A stretch of 30,187 bases of DNA, from assembly GCA_002342365.1 (NCBI GenBank), contig DDPV01000044.1, positions 130,179 to 160,365 of the forward strand, given 5' to 3'. This document shows positions 16,832 through 24,341 of this stretch, one piece after another (the first letter of the stretch is position 1; every line of letters begins with the position of its first letter). The translations under genes were made by a program, and so were the position numbers. This DNA comes from Burkholderiales bacterium UBA2459. Lineage in GTDB: Bacteria; Pseudomonadota; Gammaproteobacteria; Burkholderiales; Burkholderiaceae_E. The notes beneath the pieces are model-generated. The model searched no databases. It was not told where the DNA came from and was given only the letters and a program-made list of their open reading frames with translations.

Positions 16832-17482
16832 ATGATAACAACGCCAAGCCCAGCGCTGACCCTCGCGCTCTCAAAGGGCAGGATCCTTGAGGAAACCATG
16901 CCCTTGCTTGCGCAAGCGGGCGTGAAAGTCGATGCGGCTGATCTTGCCTCGCGCAAGTTGATCATCCCGACCAGCGATCCGGCCTTGCGGCTACTTATCG
17001 TTCGAGCAAGCGACGTGCCCACCTACGTGGCCTACGGGGCTGCCGATATGGGGGTGGCAGGACACGACGTCTTGCTCGAACATGGAAGCCAAGGCTTGTA
17101 TCAACCCGTTGATCTCGGTATCGGTCGTTGCCGCATGTGCGTGGCGGTGCAGGCAGGTTTTGACTATGTGCATGCGGTGCGACGCGGAGCGCGCTTGCGG
17201 GTAGCCACCAAGTACACCGAGACGGCGCGCAGCCACTTTGCTGCCAAGGGCGTGCATGTCGATTTGATCAAACTCTACGGGTCCATGGAATTGGCTCCGC
17301 TTGTGGGCTTGGCCGATGCGATTGTTGATCTGGTCAGCACCGGCAGCACGCTCAAGGCCAATCATCTTGTTGAGGTGGAGGAGATATGCCCGATCTCCTC
17401 AAGGCTGATTGTGAATCAAGCCGCTTTGAAGACCCGCGGATCACGCATTGCACCCTACCTGAAAGCCTTTGAGAAGCGATGA
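16832..17482 (+). CDS. hisG: ATP phosphoribosyltransferase catalytic subunit, short form
   Basis: HisG condenses ATP and PRPP, the first step of histidine synthesis. The 216-residue protein is the short form (HisG-S), lacking the C-terminal regulatory ACT-like domain; it requires HisZ for activity and feedback control. Visible motifs are LALSKGRILEETMPLL at the N-terminus, GAADMGVAGHDVL, and the phosphate loop DLVSTGSTLKANHL near residue 168. No hisZ is in this window; in related genomes it lies elsewhere. The stop overlaps the hisD start (ATGA). Confidence 0.96.
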   Translation: MITTPSPALTLALSKGRILEETMPLLAQAGVKVDAADLASRKLIIPTSDPALRLLIVRASDVPTYVAYGAADMGVAGHDVLLEHGSQGLYQPVDLGIGRCRMCVAVQAGFDYVHAVRRGARLRVATKYTETARSHFAAKGVHVDLIKLYGSMELAPLVGLADAIVDLVSTGSTLKANHLVEVEEICPISSRLIVNQAALKTRGSRIAPYLKAFEKR

Positions 17483-18825
17483 ACCCAGCGAGCTCGCAAT
17501 CGATGGCTGTGAATCGCCTTGACAGCGCAGAGCCTGATTTCGGCAAGAAGTTTGCTGCCCTGCTCGCTTGGGAGGCTGAAACCGACGAGGCCGTCGAAAA
17601 TGCGGTGGCAGAGATTCTTCGGGCGGTTCGAAGCGAAGGCGATGCTGCGGTCTTGCGCTACACCGAGCGTTTTGATCGCTTGCGCGCCGAGCGCCTTGCC
17701 GATTTGGAGATTCCGCTGAGCGTCTGCCGGCAAGCGCTTCAGTCGCTACCCGAAGAGCAAGCGCTTGCGCTTGAGGCTGCGCACCATCGTATTCAAAGCT
17801 TTCATGAAAAACAGCTTAGCCCGGGCTGGAGTTATCTGGATGAGCACGGCAGTCGTTTTGGCCAGAAGGTCACTGCGCTGGATCGGGTGGGTCTTTACGT
17901 GCCCGGTGGAAAAGCAGCCTATCCCTCATCGGTGCTCATGAACGCGGTGCCCGCCAAGGTTGCAGGCGTGGGTGAGTTGGTCATGGTGGTTCCAACGCCG
18001 GACGGTCTTCGAAATCCCCTGGTGCTTGCTGCTGCCGCGCTTGCGCAGGCCGACCGGGTTTACACCATCGGCGGCGCGCAGGCGATCGCAGCGCTGGCCT
18101 ATGGCACCGAGACGATCACAGCGGTTGACAAAATTACCGGGCCTGGCAACGCCTACGTTGCTGAAGCCAAACGCCGAGTCTTTGGCAGGGTCGGCATTGA
18201 CATGATCGCAGGGCCCTCAGAGATCCTCGTGCTTTGCGATGGCTGGCAAGTCGATCCGGATTGGGTTGCGATGGACTTGTTTTCGCAAGCCGAGCATGAT
18301 GAACTGGCGCAGGCGATTTTGCTTTGCCCGGATGCTGGGTTTATCGACCAGGTTCACCGGTCCTTGAGCGCACTTATCGCCAGCCTGCCACGCCGTTCGG
18401 TGATCGAACGTTCGATGGCTGATCGCGGAATGCTGGTCAAAGTCCGCGACATGCAAGAGGCTTGCGAACTGGCCAATCAGGTCGCTGCCGAGCATCTTGA
18501 AATCATCGCGAAAGATCCTGAACACTGGGCCGAGTCGATTCGGCACGCCGGCGCCTTGTTCCTTGGCCCCTGGTCCTCGGAGTCGCTGGGCGACTACTGC
18601 GCAGGACCGAATCATGTGTTACCCACGATGAGAACCGCGCGGTTCTCCTCCCCTCTCGGGGTCTACGATTTTCAAAAGCGCTCAAGCCTGATTCAGGTGA
18701 GTGAACAAGGTGCGCAGGCGCTTGGTCCTTTCGCGAGCAGCCTAGCGATGGCCGAGGGTTTGCAGGCTCATGCCGCTTCGGCGCAATTGAGGCTGCGCAA
18801 GGCATCCACAAGGACATCGCATTGA
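17479..18825 (+). CDS. hisD: Histidinol dehydrogenase
   Basis: HisD oxidises L-histidinol twice with NAD to give histidine, using a zinc ion. The 448-residue protein is of normal length. It contains DRVGLYVPGGKAAYPSSVLMNAVPAKVAGV, the signature region ITGPGNAYVAEAKRRVFGRVGIDMIAGPSE, the zinc-ligand stretch SQAEHDELAQ and the C-terminal GDYCAGPNHVLPT. The start overlaps hisG by 4 bp. Its last 58 bases (18768-18825) are also the end of hisC on the other strand, so the two 3' ends are embedded in each other and no terminator can stand between them. Confidence 0.97.
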   Translation: MNPASSQSMAVNRLDSAEPDFGKKFAALLAWEAETDEAVENAVAEILRAVRSEGDAAVLRYTERFDRLRAERLADLEIPLSVCRQALQSLPEEQALALEAAHHRIQSFHEKQLSPGWSYLDEHGSRFGQKVTALDRVGLYVPGGKAAYPSSVLMNAVPAKVAGVGELVMVVPTPDGLRNPLVLAAAALAQADRVYTIGGAQAIAALAYGTETITAVDKITGPGNAYVAEAKRRVFGRVGIDMIAGPSEILVLCDGWQVDPDWVAMDLFSQAEHDELAQAILLCPDAGFIDQVHRSLSALIASLPRRSVIERSMADRGMLVKVRDMQEACELANQVAAEHLEIIAKDPEHWAESIRHAGALFLGPWSSESLGDYCAGPNHVLPTMRTARFSSPLGVYDFQKRSSLIQVSEQGAQALGPFASSLAMAEGLQAHAASAQLRLRKASTRTSH

Positions 18826-19838
18826 TGCTCATCGCCCACGCTGATTCTCAAGAACTGATCGATCAGCGGTTTTGTGAAGTGGCGCACAAGAATATTGCGC
18901 TGACGTAAGGCGCTTGCAAGTTTGGCGGCATCACGCTGAGGATGGCGGACAAACAGAAAATTCGCCTTCGACTCGAGCACTTCAAAGCCCAGTGCATGCA
19001 AAGCTTCGCAAAGCCTTTGGCGGTTGGTTATCACACGGCTGATGTTGGTCTGAAACCAGGCCTCATCGTCGATCGCAGCGATCGCGCCAGCCATGGCGAC
19101 CCGATCAACAGTATAAGAATTGAAACTATTTTTAACCCGCTCGAGCGCCTCAATCAGATCCCGCGGCCCAAAAGCAAACCCAACCCTCAGGCCCGCAAGC
19201 GCCCGGGATTTTGAAAGCGTTTGAACCACCATCAAATTGTCGAGTTGCCCGATATAGGGCAGGCATGAGGATGCGCCAAAATCGACATAAGCCTCATCAA
19301 CCACCACCAGTCGGCTTGGATGAAGTCTCGCGTGCCCGACGATGGCCTCAGCATCGAGTGCGATCCCGGTGGGGGCATTCGGATTGGGCAGGATCAGGCA
19401 AGCGGCTTGTTCGGGCACTTGGTCAAGAGCGACTGAAAAATCCTCAGCCAGCGCAAAAGGCTTGCTGTCAATGCCGAAAAGCTGACAGTAAACAGGATAA
19501 AAACTGTAACTTATCGAAGGGAATGCACAGCCGCCTTGTTGTCCCATCAGGGCTTGAAACAGGAAAGCCAGTACTTCGTCAGACCCGTTGCCCACGAAGA
19601 CCTCTTCGGGCTTAAGACAATAACGATGTGCAAGTGTGCGCTTGAGATCGCTTGCCGATGGATCGGGATAGAGCCTTAGCGAATCATTGATCGCAGCGCG
19701 CATCGCATCGAGCGCCTTGGCCGAGGGCGGGTAAGGGTTTTCGTTGGTGTTGAGCTTGATCAGGCCTTCGATGCGCGGTTGTTCACCGGGAACGTAAGGC
19801 GTAAGTGCAGCCAAAAAGGGATTCCAGAAGCGGTTCAT
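18768..19838 (-). CDS. hisC: Histidinol-phosphate aminotransferase, inverted within the his cluster
   Basis: HisC is a PLP enzyme converting imidazole-acetol phosphate to histidinol phosphate. The 356-residue protein shows LIKLNTNENPYPPS near residue 27, the PNPNAPTG motif at about 151-158, DEAYVDF near 181 and the PLP lysine, Lys210, in TLSKSRALAGLRVGFAFG. I chose the ATG at 19838 because it gives the normal length; the frame stays open 303 bases further but that part is antisense to hisB. All other his genes here are on the plus strand. hisC occupies the usual slot between hisD and hisB but is reversed: its 3' end overlaps hisD by 58 bp and its start is 24 bp from the hisB start. It therefore needs its own promoter, probably within the hisB coding region. 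Confidence 0.96.
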   Translation of the reverse strand: MNRFWNPFLAALTPYVPGEQPRIEGLIKLNTNENPYPPSAKALDAMRAAINDSLRLYPDPSASDLKRTLAHRYCLKPEEVFVGNGSDEVLAFLFQALMGQQGGCAFPSISYSFYPVYCQLFGIDSKPFALAEDFSVALDQVPEQAACLILPNPNAPTGIALDAEAIVGHARLHPSRLVVVDEAYVDFGASSCLPYIGQLDNLMVVQTLSKSRALAGLRVGFAFGPRDLIEALERVKNSFNSYTVDRVAMAGAIAAIDDEAWFQTNISRVITNRQRLCEALHALGFEVLESKANFLFVRHPQRDAAKLASALRQRNILVRHFTKPLIDQFLRISVGDEHQCDVLVDALRSLNCAEAA

Positions 19839-19862
19839 GCTTGCGAATGTATCATCGTGCCT
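19839..19862. promoter_or_regulatory. 24-bp divergent spacer between hisC and hisB
   Basis: The start codons of hisC (minus) and hisB (plus) are separated by 24 bases. A TATCAT lies at 19850-19855 but is too close to the hisB ATG to serve as its -10, and no Shine-Dalgarno-like site is visible for hisB. Promoters for either gene must lie inside the other gene, or hisB is reached by transcripts running through hisC in antisense. Confidence 0.35.
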
Positions 19863-20450
19863 ATGCGCAACGCTGAAATAGTCCGCCACACGGCCGAGAC
19901 GCAAATCAAGGTTGTCCTGGAGCTTGACGGGCAAGGTGAACGTTCTTTCCAGACCGGTCTGCCTTTTCTCGAGCACATGCTCGATCAGATCGCAAGACAT
20001 GGCCTTGTCGATTTGCAGGTTCAGGCCAAGGGCGATTTGCATATCGATGCTCACCATACGGTGGAAGACATCGGCATTACCATGGGTCAGGCCTTTGCCC
20101 GAGCGATCGGTAACAAGTCCGGAATACTGCGCTACGGTCATGCTTACGTGCCGCTTGACGAAGCTTTATCTCGGGTTGTGGTCGATCTTTCGGGACGTCC
20201 GGGACTGGAGTTTCACTGTCGATTCGTGCGGGCTACCGTGGGTGGTTTTGATCTTGATCTGGTGCACGAGTTTTTTCAGGGCTTTGTCAATCACGCCATG
20301 ATCAGCCTTCACATCGATAACCTGCGGGGCGAAAACGCGCACCACCAATGCGAAACGATTTTCAAGGCTTTTGGTCGCGCCCTTCGCATGGCTGTCACCC
20401 GTGATGAACGAAGCTTTGGAAAGATTCCGTCAACCAAGGAAGTGCTTTAG
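19863..20450 (+). CDS. hisB: Imidazoleglycerol-phosphate dehydratase
   Basis: HisB, as a stand-alone IGP dehydratase, makes imidazole-acetol phosphate with two manganese ions. The 195-residue protein has the family metal motifs FLEHMLDQIARHG (near 38), DAHHTVEDIGITMGQAF (near 63) and ENAHHQCETIFKAFGRALR (near 160). It lacks the N-terminal histidinol phosphatase domain found in the enterobacterial fusion, so that step needs another enzyme not seen here. I chose the ATG at 19863, which gives the usual MRNAEIVRHTAETQI start. A GTG two codons earlier is possible. It diverges from hisC. Confidence 0.96.
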   Translation: MRNAEIVRHTAETQIKVVLELDGQGERSFQTGLPFLEHMLDQIARHGLVDLQVQAKGDLHIDAHHTVEDIGITMGQAFARAIGNKSGILRYGHAYVPLDEALSRVVVDLSGRPGLEFHCRFVRATVGGFDLDLVHEFFQGFVNHAMISLHIDNLRGENAHHQCETIFKAFGRALRMAVTRDERSFGKIPSTKEVL

Positions 20451-20455
20451 CCAAG

Positions 20456-20503
20456 GGCGATCCCACAGGCTTTTGTTCAGTTCCAGGAAGCTCGCCTTTT
20501 TTT
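20456..20503 (+). terminator. Weak terminator-like hairpin between hisB and hisH
   Basis: GGCGA (20456-20460) can pair with TCGCC (20492-20496), and GCTT (20469-20472) with AAGC (20488-20491), leaving an 8-base bulge and a 15-base loop. Seven T residues follow directly (20497-20503). The stem is short and interrupted, so this is at best a weak or attenuating terminator ahead of hisH. It may be fortuitous. Confidence 0.22.
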
Positions 20504-20511
20504 AACGCCTC

Positions 20512-21138
20512 ATGAAATCCTTCGTGGTTGTGGACTACGGTATGGGCAACTTGCGCTCGGTGGCAAAGGCGCTCGAGCATGTTGCGCCACGCCATCGGGT
20601 GATCGTCAGCGATCAGTCGCAAGCGATTGAGCAATGCGACAGGCTTGTGTTGCCAGGCCAGGGCGCGATGCCCGATTGCATGCGCAAGCTCAAGGCCTCA
20701 GGCTTGCTGGAGAGTCTGCTGCGTGCCGCTGAGACAAAACCCCTGCTTGGCGTTTGTATCGGCGAACAAATGCTTTTTGAGCGAAGCGAAGAAGGACCGA
20801 GTCAGGGGCTGGCTTTGCTGCCGGGCGAGGTGTTGCGTTTTGGGTCGATGAAGCCATTGAAGATCCCGCACATGGGCTGGAATCGGGTGTGGCCAACACA
20901 GGGTGCTGCAAAGCACCCGCTGTGGCAGGGGATTGATCCCGGAAGTTTTTTTTACTTCGTTCACAGTTTTTACGTTCAAGCGTCAGATTCTTCCCACATT
21001 GCCGCAAGCACCGACTACGGCATTCGTTTCACCTCGGCTGTTTCGCGCCATAATATTTTCGCGACCCAGTTTCATCCGGAAAAAAGTGCAGCCGCTGGCC
21101 TGCGGCTCTACGAAAACTTTGTTCGCTGGGACCCCTGA
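20512..21138 (+). CDS. hisH: Imidazole glycerol phosphate synthase, glutaminase subunit
   Basis: HisH releases ammonia from glutamine and channels it into HisF. The 208-residue class I amidotransferase has DYGMGNLRSV at the N-terminus, the nucleophile Cys82 in LLGVCIGEQMLFE and the His188-Glu190 pair in ATQFHPEKS. The catalytic triad is complete. The C-x-G-x-Q oxyanion motif has Glu where many homologues have Met, a tolerable change. It follows hisB after 61 bp, the widest same-strand gap in the his cluster. Confidence 0.97.
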   Translation: MKSFVVVDYGMGNLRSVAKALEHVAPRHRVIVSDQSQAIEQCDRLVLPGQGAMPDCMRKLKASGLLESLLRAAETKPLLGVCIGEQMLFERSEEGPSQGLALLPGEVLRFGSMKPLKIPHMGWNRVWPTQGAAKHPLWQGIDPGSFFYFVHSFYVQASDSSHIAASTDYGIRFTSAVSRHNIFATQFHPEKSAAAGLRLYENFVRWDP

Positions 21139-21156
21139 ACCTTCCTTCACACGACT

Positions 21157-21906
21157 ATGTTGCTGATACCTGCCATCGACCTCAAGGACGGTCGCTGCGT
21201 TCGCTTGCGTCAGGGCGATATGAACGACGCCACGGTTTTTTCCGAGGATCCGGCCGCGATGGCCCTGCACTGGCTTGAGGCCGGTGCGCAGCGCTTGCAT
21301 CTGGTCGATTTAAACGGCGCGATCGCCGGGAAACCGGTCAACGAAGCGGCCATTCGAAGCATTGTGCGGGCGCTCGACGATCAGATTCCGATCCAGCTTG
21401 GCGGCGGAATTCGTGATCTCGACACCATTGAGCGTTATGTCGACGGTGGTATCGCTTATGTCATTATTGGCACAGCAGCAGTGAAAAACCCGGGATTCTT
21501 GCGCGATGCCTGTGGTGCTTTTCCCGGACAGGTGATGGTGGGACTGGATGCCAGAGACGGAAAGATCGCGACCGATGGATGGAGTAAGCTGACCGGCCAC
21601 GACGTGCTGGACCTCGCCCACAAGTTTGAAGACTACGGGGTGGAAGGAATTATTTATACCGATATAGGCCGCGATGGCATGCTTGGCGGGGTCAACATTG
21701 AAGCCACGCTTCGGCTGGCAAGCGCTGTTGAAGTGGAAGTTTTTGCCTCGGGCGGGATCGGCAGCCTTGCAGACATCGAAGCGCTTTTTGACGCGGCTGC
21801 AGATCGGGTGGCTGGGGTTATTCTCGGGCGCGCACTTTATGAATCCGCAGTCGATTTGAAGCAGGCGATAGACCTGATTGAAAGCCGCAGTCAGGGCTTG
21901 CTGTGA
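21157..21906 (+). CDS. hisA: Phosphoribosylformimino-AICAR-phosphate isomerase (ProFAR isomerase)
   Basis: HisA is the beta/alpha-barrel ProFAR isomerase. The 249-residue protein has the catalytic Asp8 in IPAIDLKDGRCVRLRQGD and the second catalytic Asp131 in VGLDARDG. Barrel phosphate-binding loops are at QLGGGIRD (about 80) and ASGGIGSL near the C-terminus. No break is seen. It is separated from hisF by 58 bp that contain a tandem duplication. Confidence 0.97.
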   Translation: MLLIPAIDLKDGRCVRLRQGDMNDATVFSEDPAAMALHWLEAGAQRLHLVDLNGAIAGKPVNEAAIRSIVRALDDQIPIQLGGGIRDLDTIERYVDGGIAYVIIGTAAVKNPGFLRDACGAFPGQVMVGLDARDGKIATDGWSKLTGHDVLDLAHKFEDYGVEGIIYTDIGRDGMLGGVNIEATLRLASAVEVEVFASGGIGSLADIEALFDAAADRVAGVILGRALYESAVDLKQAIDLIESRSQGLL

Positions 21907-21960
21907 TCGACAGCCGGGCATCAGCGCCTCGAGTCGACAGCCGGGCATCAGTCCCTGTGC
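21907..21960 (+). repeat. 27-bp tandem duplication between hisA and hisF
   Basis: The 18-base sequence tcgacagccgggcatcag occurs at 21907-21924 and again at 21934-21951, giving a direct repeat with a 27-base period that starts directly after the hisA stop. The remaining bases of each unit have diverged. The period is a multiple of three and, if read in the hisF frame, it would encode RQPGIS twice. It is probably a local duplication that lengthened the hisA-hisF spacer. Confidence 0.8.
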
Positions 21961-21964
21961 AAGC

Positions 21965-22729
21965 ATGCTAACGCGGCGGGTAATTCCCTGCCTCGATGTG
22001 ACCGCGGGGCGGGTTGTCAAGGGGGTTAATTTTTTGCAGCTTCGCGACGCTGGCGATCCGGTAGAAATCGCGCGCCGCTACGATGAGCAAGGTGCCGACG
22101 AAATTACCTTTCTTGACATCACCGCATCGAGCGATGAGCGCGACATCATTTTGCACGTGATCGAATCGGTTGCAGAGCAGGTTTTCATTCCCCTGACCGT
22201 CGGAGGTGGCGTGCGAAGCGTTGCCGATGTGCGCAGATTACTCAACGCGGGTGCTGACAAGGTGTCGATCAACTCTGCCGCACTGGCCAATCCTGAGCTT
22301 ATCAATGAGGCCAGCGCCTTTTTTGGTTCGCAAGCGATTGTGGTGGCTATCGATGCACGGTCTAGCGCGCAGTCCTGGGAAGTGTTTTCGCATGGCGGCC
22401 GCAAGCCGGTCGGCCGCGATGTGATCGATTGGGCCATCGAGGTTGCCGAGCGCGGTGCGGGAGAGATCTTGCTCACCTCGATGGATCGAGACGGCACCCG
22501 CGAGGGTTTTGACCTCGCGCTCACCCGCAGCGTCTCCGAAGCGGTCTCAGTCCCAGTGATTGCTTCAGGCGGTGTGGGATCTTTGCAGCATCTGGCCGAT
22601 GGAGTCATTCAGGGCAAGGCCGATGCGGTCTTGGCTGCATCGATTTTTCATTTCGGTGAAGCAAGCATTGCTCAGGCAAAAGCGCATATGCAAGCTTGCG
22701 GTATCCCGGTTCGGCTTGCGTCTCACTAG
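21965..22729 (+). CDS. hisF: Imidazole glycerol phosphate synthase, cyclase subunit
   Basis: HisF is the beta/alpha-barrel cyclase that uses ammonia from HisH to make IGP and AICAR. The 254-residue protein begins MLTRRVIPCLDVTAGRVVKG with catalytic Asp11, and has Asp130 in VVAIDARSS. Phosphate loops TVGGGVRS and IASGGVGSL are present. I chose the ATG at 21965, which matches the universal HisF start. A longer frame from 21878 would translate the duplicated spacer and overlap hisA. No clear ribosome binding site is visible. Confidence 0.97.
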   Translation: MLTRRVIPCLDVTAGRVVKGVNFLQLRDAGDPVEIARRYDEQGADEITFLDITASSDERDIILHVIESVAEQVFIPLTVGGGVRSVADVRRLLNAGADKVSINSAALANPELINEASAFFGSQAIVVAIDARSSAQSWEVFSHGGRKPVGRDVIDWAIEVAERGAGEILLTSMDRDGTREGFDLALTRSVSEAVSVPVIASGGVGSLQHLADGVIQGKADAVLAASIFHFGEASIAQAKAHMQACGIPVRLASH

Positions 22730-22735
22730 CACACC

Positions 22736-23200
22736 ATGAACCACAACCCGAAGCTGCCGGATGCCGATCCAACTCCGGATGCCTCCACGAAGCCAGCGCC
22801 CGAAAACTTAAGTGCTTCGTCGGATACCTTGCTCGCGCAGCTGCAGTTCAATAGCCAAGGCCTTTTGCCTGCCATCGCGCAAGACTACCGAAGCGGGCGG
22901 GTGCTTATGATGGCCTGGATGAATGAGCAAAGCTTGCGAGAAAGCCTAAGCAGTGGCTACGCTTGTTACTGGTCGCGCAGTCGGAATCGTTTGTGGCGCA
23001 AAGGCGAAGCATCGGGACATCGTCAAAAACTACACCGTTTGCAGCTCGATTGTGATGGCGATGCCTTGTTGTTACAAGTTGAACAACAAGGCGTTGCCTG
23101 CCACACCGGGCGATTGTCCTGTTTCTTTTATCAATGGGAAGCGGACCGTTGGCAGATTGTCGAGGATGTGATGATCGATCCCGAGACGGTGTACCGATGA
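22736..23200 (+). CDS. hisI: Phosphoribosyl-AMP cyclohydrolase
   Basis: HisI opens the adenine ring of phosphoribosyl-AMP. It is separate from HisE here, not fused as in enterics. The 154-residue protein has RVLMMAWMNEQSLRES (near 56), the Mg-binding DCDGDALLLQV and the zinc-binding GVACHTGRLSCFF. The first 35 or so residues are rich in Pro, Asp, Ala and Ser and precede the conserved domain (LQFNSQGLLPAIAQDY), making it somewhat longer than the core family. Translation from the ATG at 22736, six bases after hisF, seems likely. Confidence 0.95.
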   Translation: MNHNPKLPDADPTPDASTKPAPENLSASSDTLLAQLQFNSQGLLPAIAQDYRSGRVLMMAWMNEQSLRESLSSGYACYWSRSRNRLWRKGEASGHRQKLHRLQLDCDGDALLLQVEQQGVACHTGRLSCFFYQWEADRWQIVEDVMIDPETVYR

Positions 23201-23255
23201 TCTGCCGGCTTGATTTGTCTTCATTGGCAAAGCAAATCGGATTGGGGCTTGGCCA

Positions 23256-23612
23256 GTGAGCGATGATTCGTTAAAACGCCTTGCTTTGGTGATTGCCCAA
23301 AGGCGCGGGGCAGACCCTGAGCTGTCTTATGTTGCCCGTTTACTCAGTAAGGGTGAGGATTCGATTCTGAAAAAAATCGGTGAGGAAGCTACCGAATGCG
23401 TGATGGCTGCAAAAGACGGCGATCGGCAGCGAATCGTCTCCGAGTGTGCCGATCTCTGGTTTCATTGCCTTGTGATGCTTGAGCACTACGGACTTGGCCC
23501 TTCTGAGGTGATCGCCGAATTGGCGCGACGAGAAGGTTTATCAGGACTTGATGAGAAGGCGGCCCGAAAAGCCAGTGCCCGCGAAGCGTATGGAGCAAGC
23601 CCAGATGAGTAA
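23256..23612 (+). CDS. hisE: Phosphoribosyl-ATP pyrophosphatase
   Basis: HisE hydrolyses phosphoribosyl-ATP to phosphoribosyl-AMP. The 118-residue all-alpha protein has the MazG-like metal-binding pattern KIGEEATECVMAAKDGDRQRIVSECADLWFHCLVML (about 46-81) with the conserved EExxE and ExxD residues. The start is a GTG at 23256 preceded by a GGGG run. It lies 55 bp after hisI and closes the his cluster, which then contains all pathway genes except hisZ and a histidinol-phosphate phosphatase. Its end overlaps the HIT gene by 8 bp. Confidence 0.95.
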   Translation: MSDDSLKRLALVIAQRRGADPELSYVARLLSKGEDSILKKIGEEATECVMAAKDGDRQRIVSECADLWFHCLVMLEHYGLGPSEVIAELARREGLSGLDEKAARKASAREAYGASPDE

Positions 23613-23973
23613 GACTCAGGATTGTATTTTCTGCCGCATTGTTCGCGGTGAAATACCGAATCGGACGGTTTATGAAGACGATGACATCCTCGCTTTTCAT
23701 GACATCCATCCGGCCGCACCGATCCATTTTCTGATCATCCCCAAAAAACATCTGGTCAACCTCTACGATGCCGACCTCAGAGAGCAGGCTTTACTCGGAA
23801 AAATGCTTGGGATCGCAGGACAATTGGCACGCGAACAAGGCTCGGTCGACGGGTTTCGTGTGCTTATCAACAATGGAAACGTGGGAAGACAGGAGGTGTA
23901 TCATCTTCACATCCACATTCTGGGCGGTCCCGAGCCTTTGGGCTCCCGTGGCCCCGCGCCCCTCAAGGAGTAG
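23605..23973 (+). CDS. HIT-family (HINT-like) nucleotide-binding hydrolase
   Basis: The 122-residue protein is a HINT-type histidine-triad hydrolase, acting on nucleoside phosphoramidates or related nucleotides. It has CIFCRIVRGEIP at the N-terminus, two cysteines of the possible zinc pair (7 and 10), and the triad HLHIH with His100, His102 and His104. The ATG at 23605 has a GGAG 9 bases upstream and overlaps the hisE stop. An ATG five codons earlier is possible. Its link with histidine genes is positional and conserved in many betaproteobacteria; a metabolic link is not shown. Confidence 0.93.
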   Translation: MSKTQDCIFCRIVRGEIPNRTVYEDDDILAFHDIHPAAPIHFLIIPKKHLVNLYDADLREQALLGKMLGIAGQLAREQGSVDGFRVLINNGNVGRQEVYHLHIHILGGPEPLGSRGPAPLKE

Positions 23974-23975
23974 GT

Positions 23976-24248
23976 ATGGGCTCGTTTAGCATTTGGCACT
24001 GGCTGATCGTTTTGGTGATTATTTTGTTGGTGTTCGGTACCAAGAAGCTTCGTAACCTGGGCTCGGATCTTGGTGGCGCTGTCAAAGGATTCAAGGACGG
24101 CATAAAGGACCCGACCGGAGCGGGAAGCTCCGAGTCTGCAGCGGCTGGCGTAACGCCAGCGGTGAGTCAGGCAACGCCCCAGCCCATGCCCGCTGCTCAG
24201 CAAAACACGGCGAAAACCATTGATGTGGACGTGAAAGAGCGGCACTGA
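23976..24248 (+). CDS. tatA: Sec-independent translocase TatA
   Basis: TatA forms the pore-like element of the twin-arginine system, which exports folded proteins. The 90-residue protein has a short N-terminal helix in the membrane (WHWLIVLVIILLVFGTKKL, about 7-25) followed by the amphipathic helix RNLGSDLGGAVKGFKDGIKD. The tail is Ala/Pro-rich. An AAGGAG site lies 5 bases before the ATG. It starts 2 bp after the HIT gene. tatB follows after 93 bp with no clear terminator in between. Confidence 0.96.
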   Translation: MGSFSIWHWLIVLVIILLVFGTKKLRNLGSDLGGAVKGFKDGIKDPTGAGSSESAAAGVTPAVSQATPQPMPAAQQNTAKTIDVDVKERH

Positions 24249-24341
24249 GTCCGAGTTCCACGCCGGCGGCAGGCGCGATTTACGGCCGCTGTGATTTTGA
24301 CTCAACCCCCGCCATCCGCTCACTGAGGCCTTTCGCAAGCC

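Noticed and set aside
19839..20141. N-terminal extension of hisC by 101 codons
   Set aside because: The extension is antisense to hisB and would make HisC far longer than its family; the ATG at 19838 gives the normal length and N-terminus.
21878..21964. Upstream extension of hisF across the tandem repeat
   Set aside because: HisF starts almost universally with the MLxxRxIPCLDV pattern, which begins exactly at 21965.
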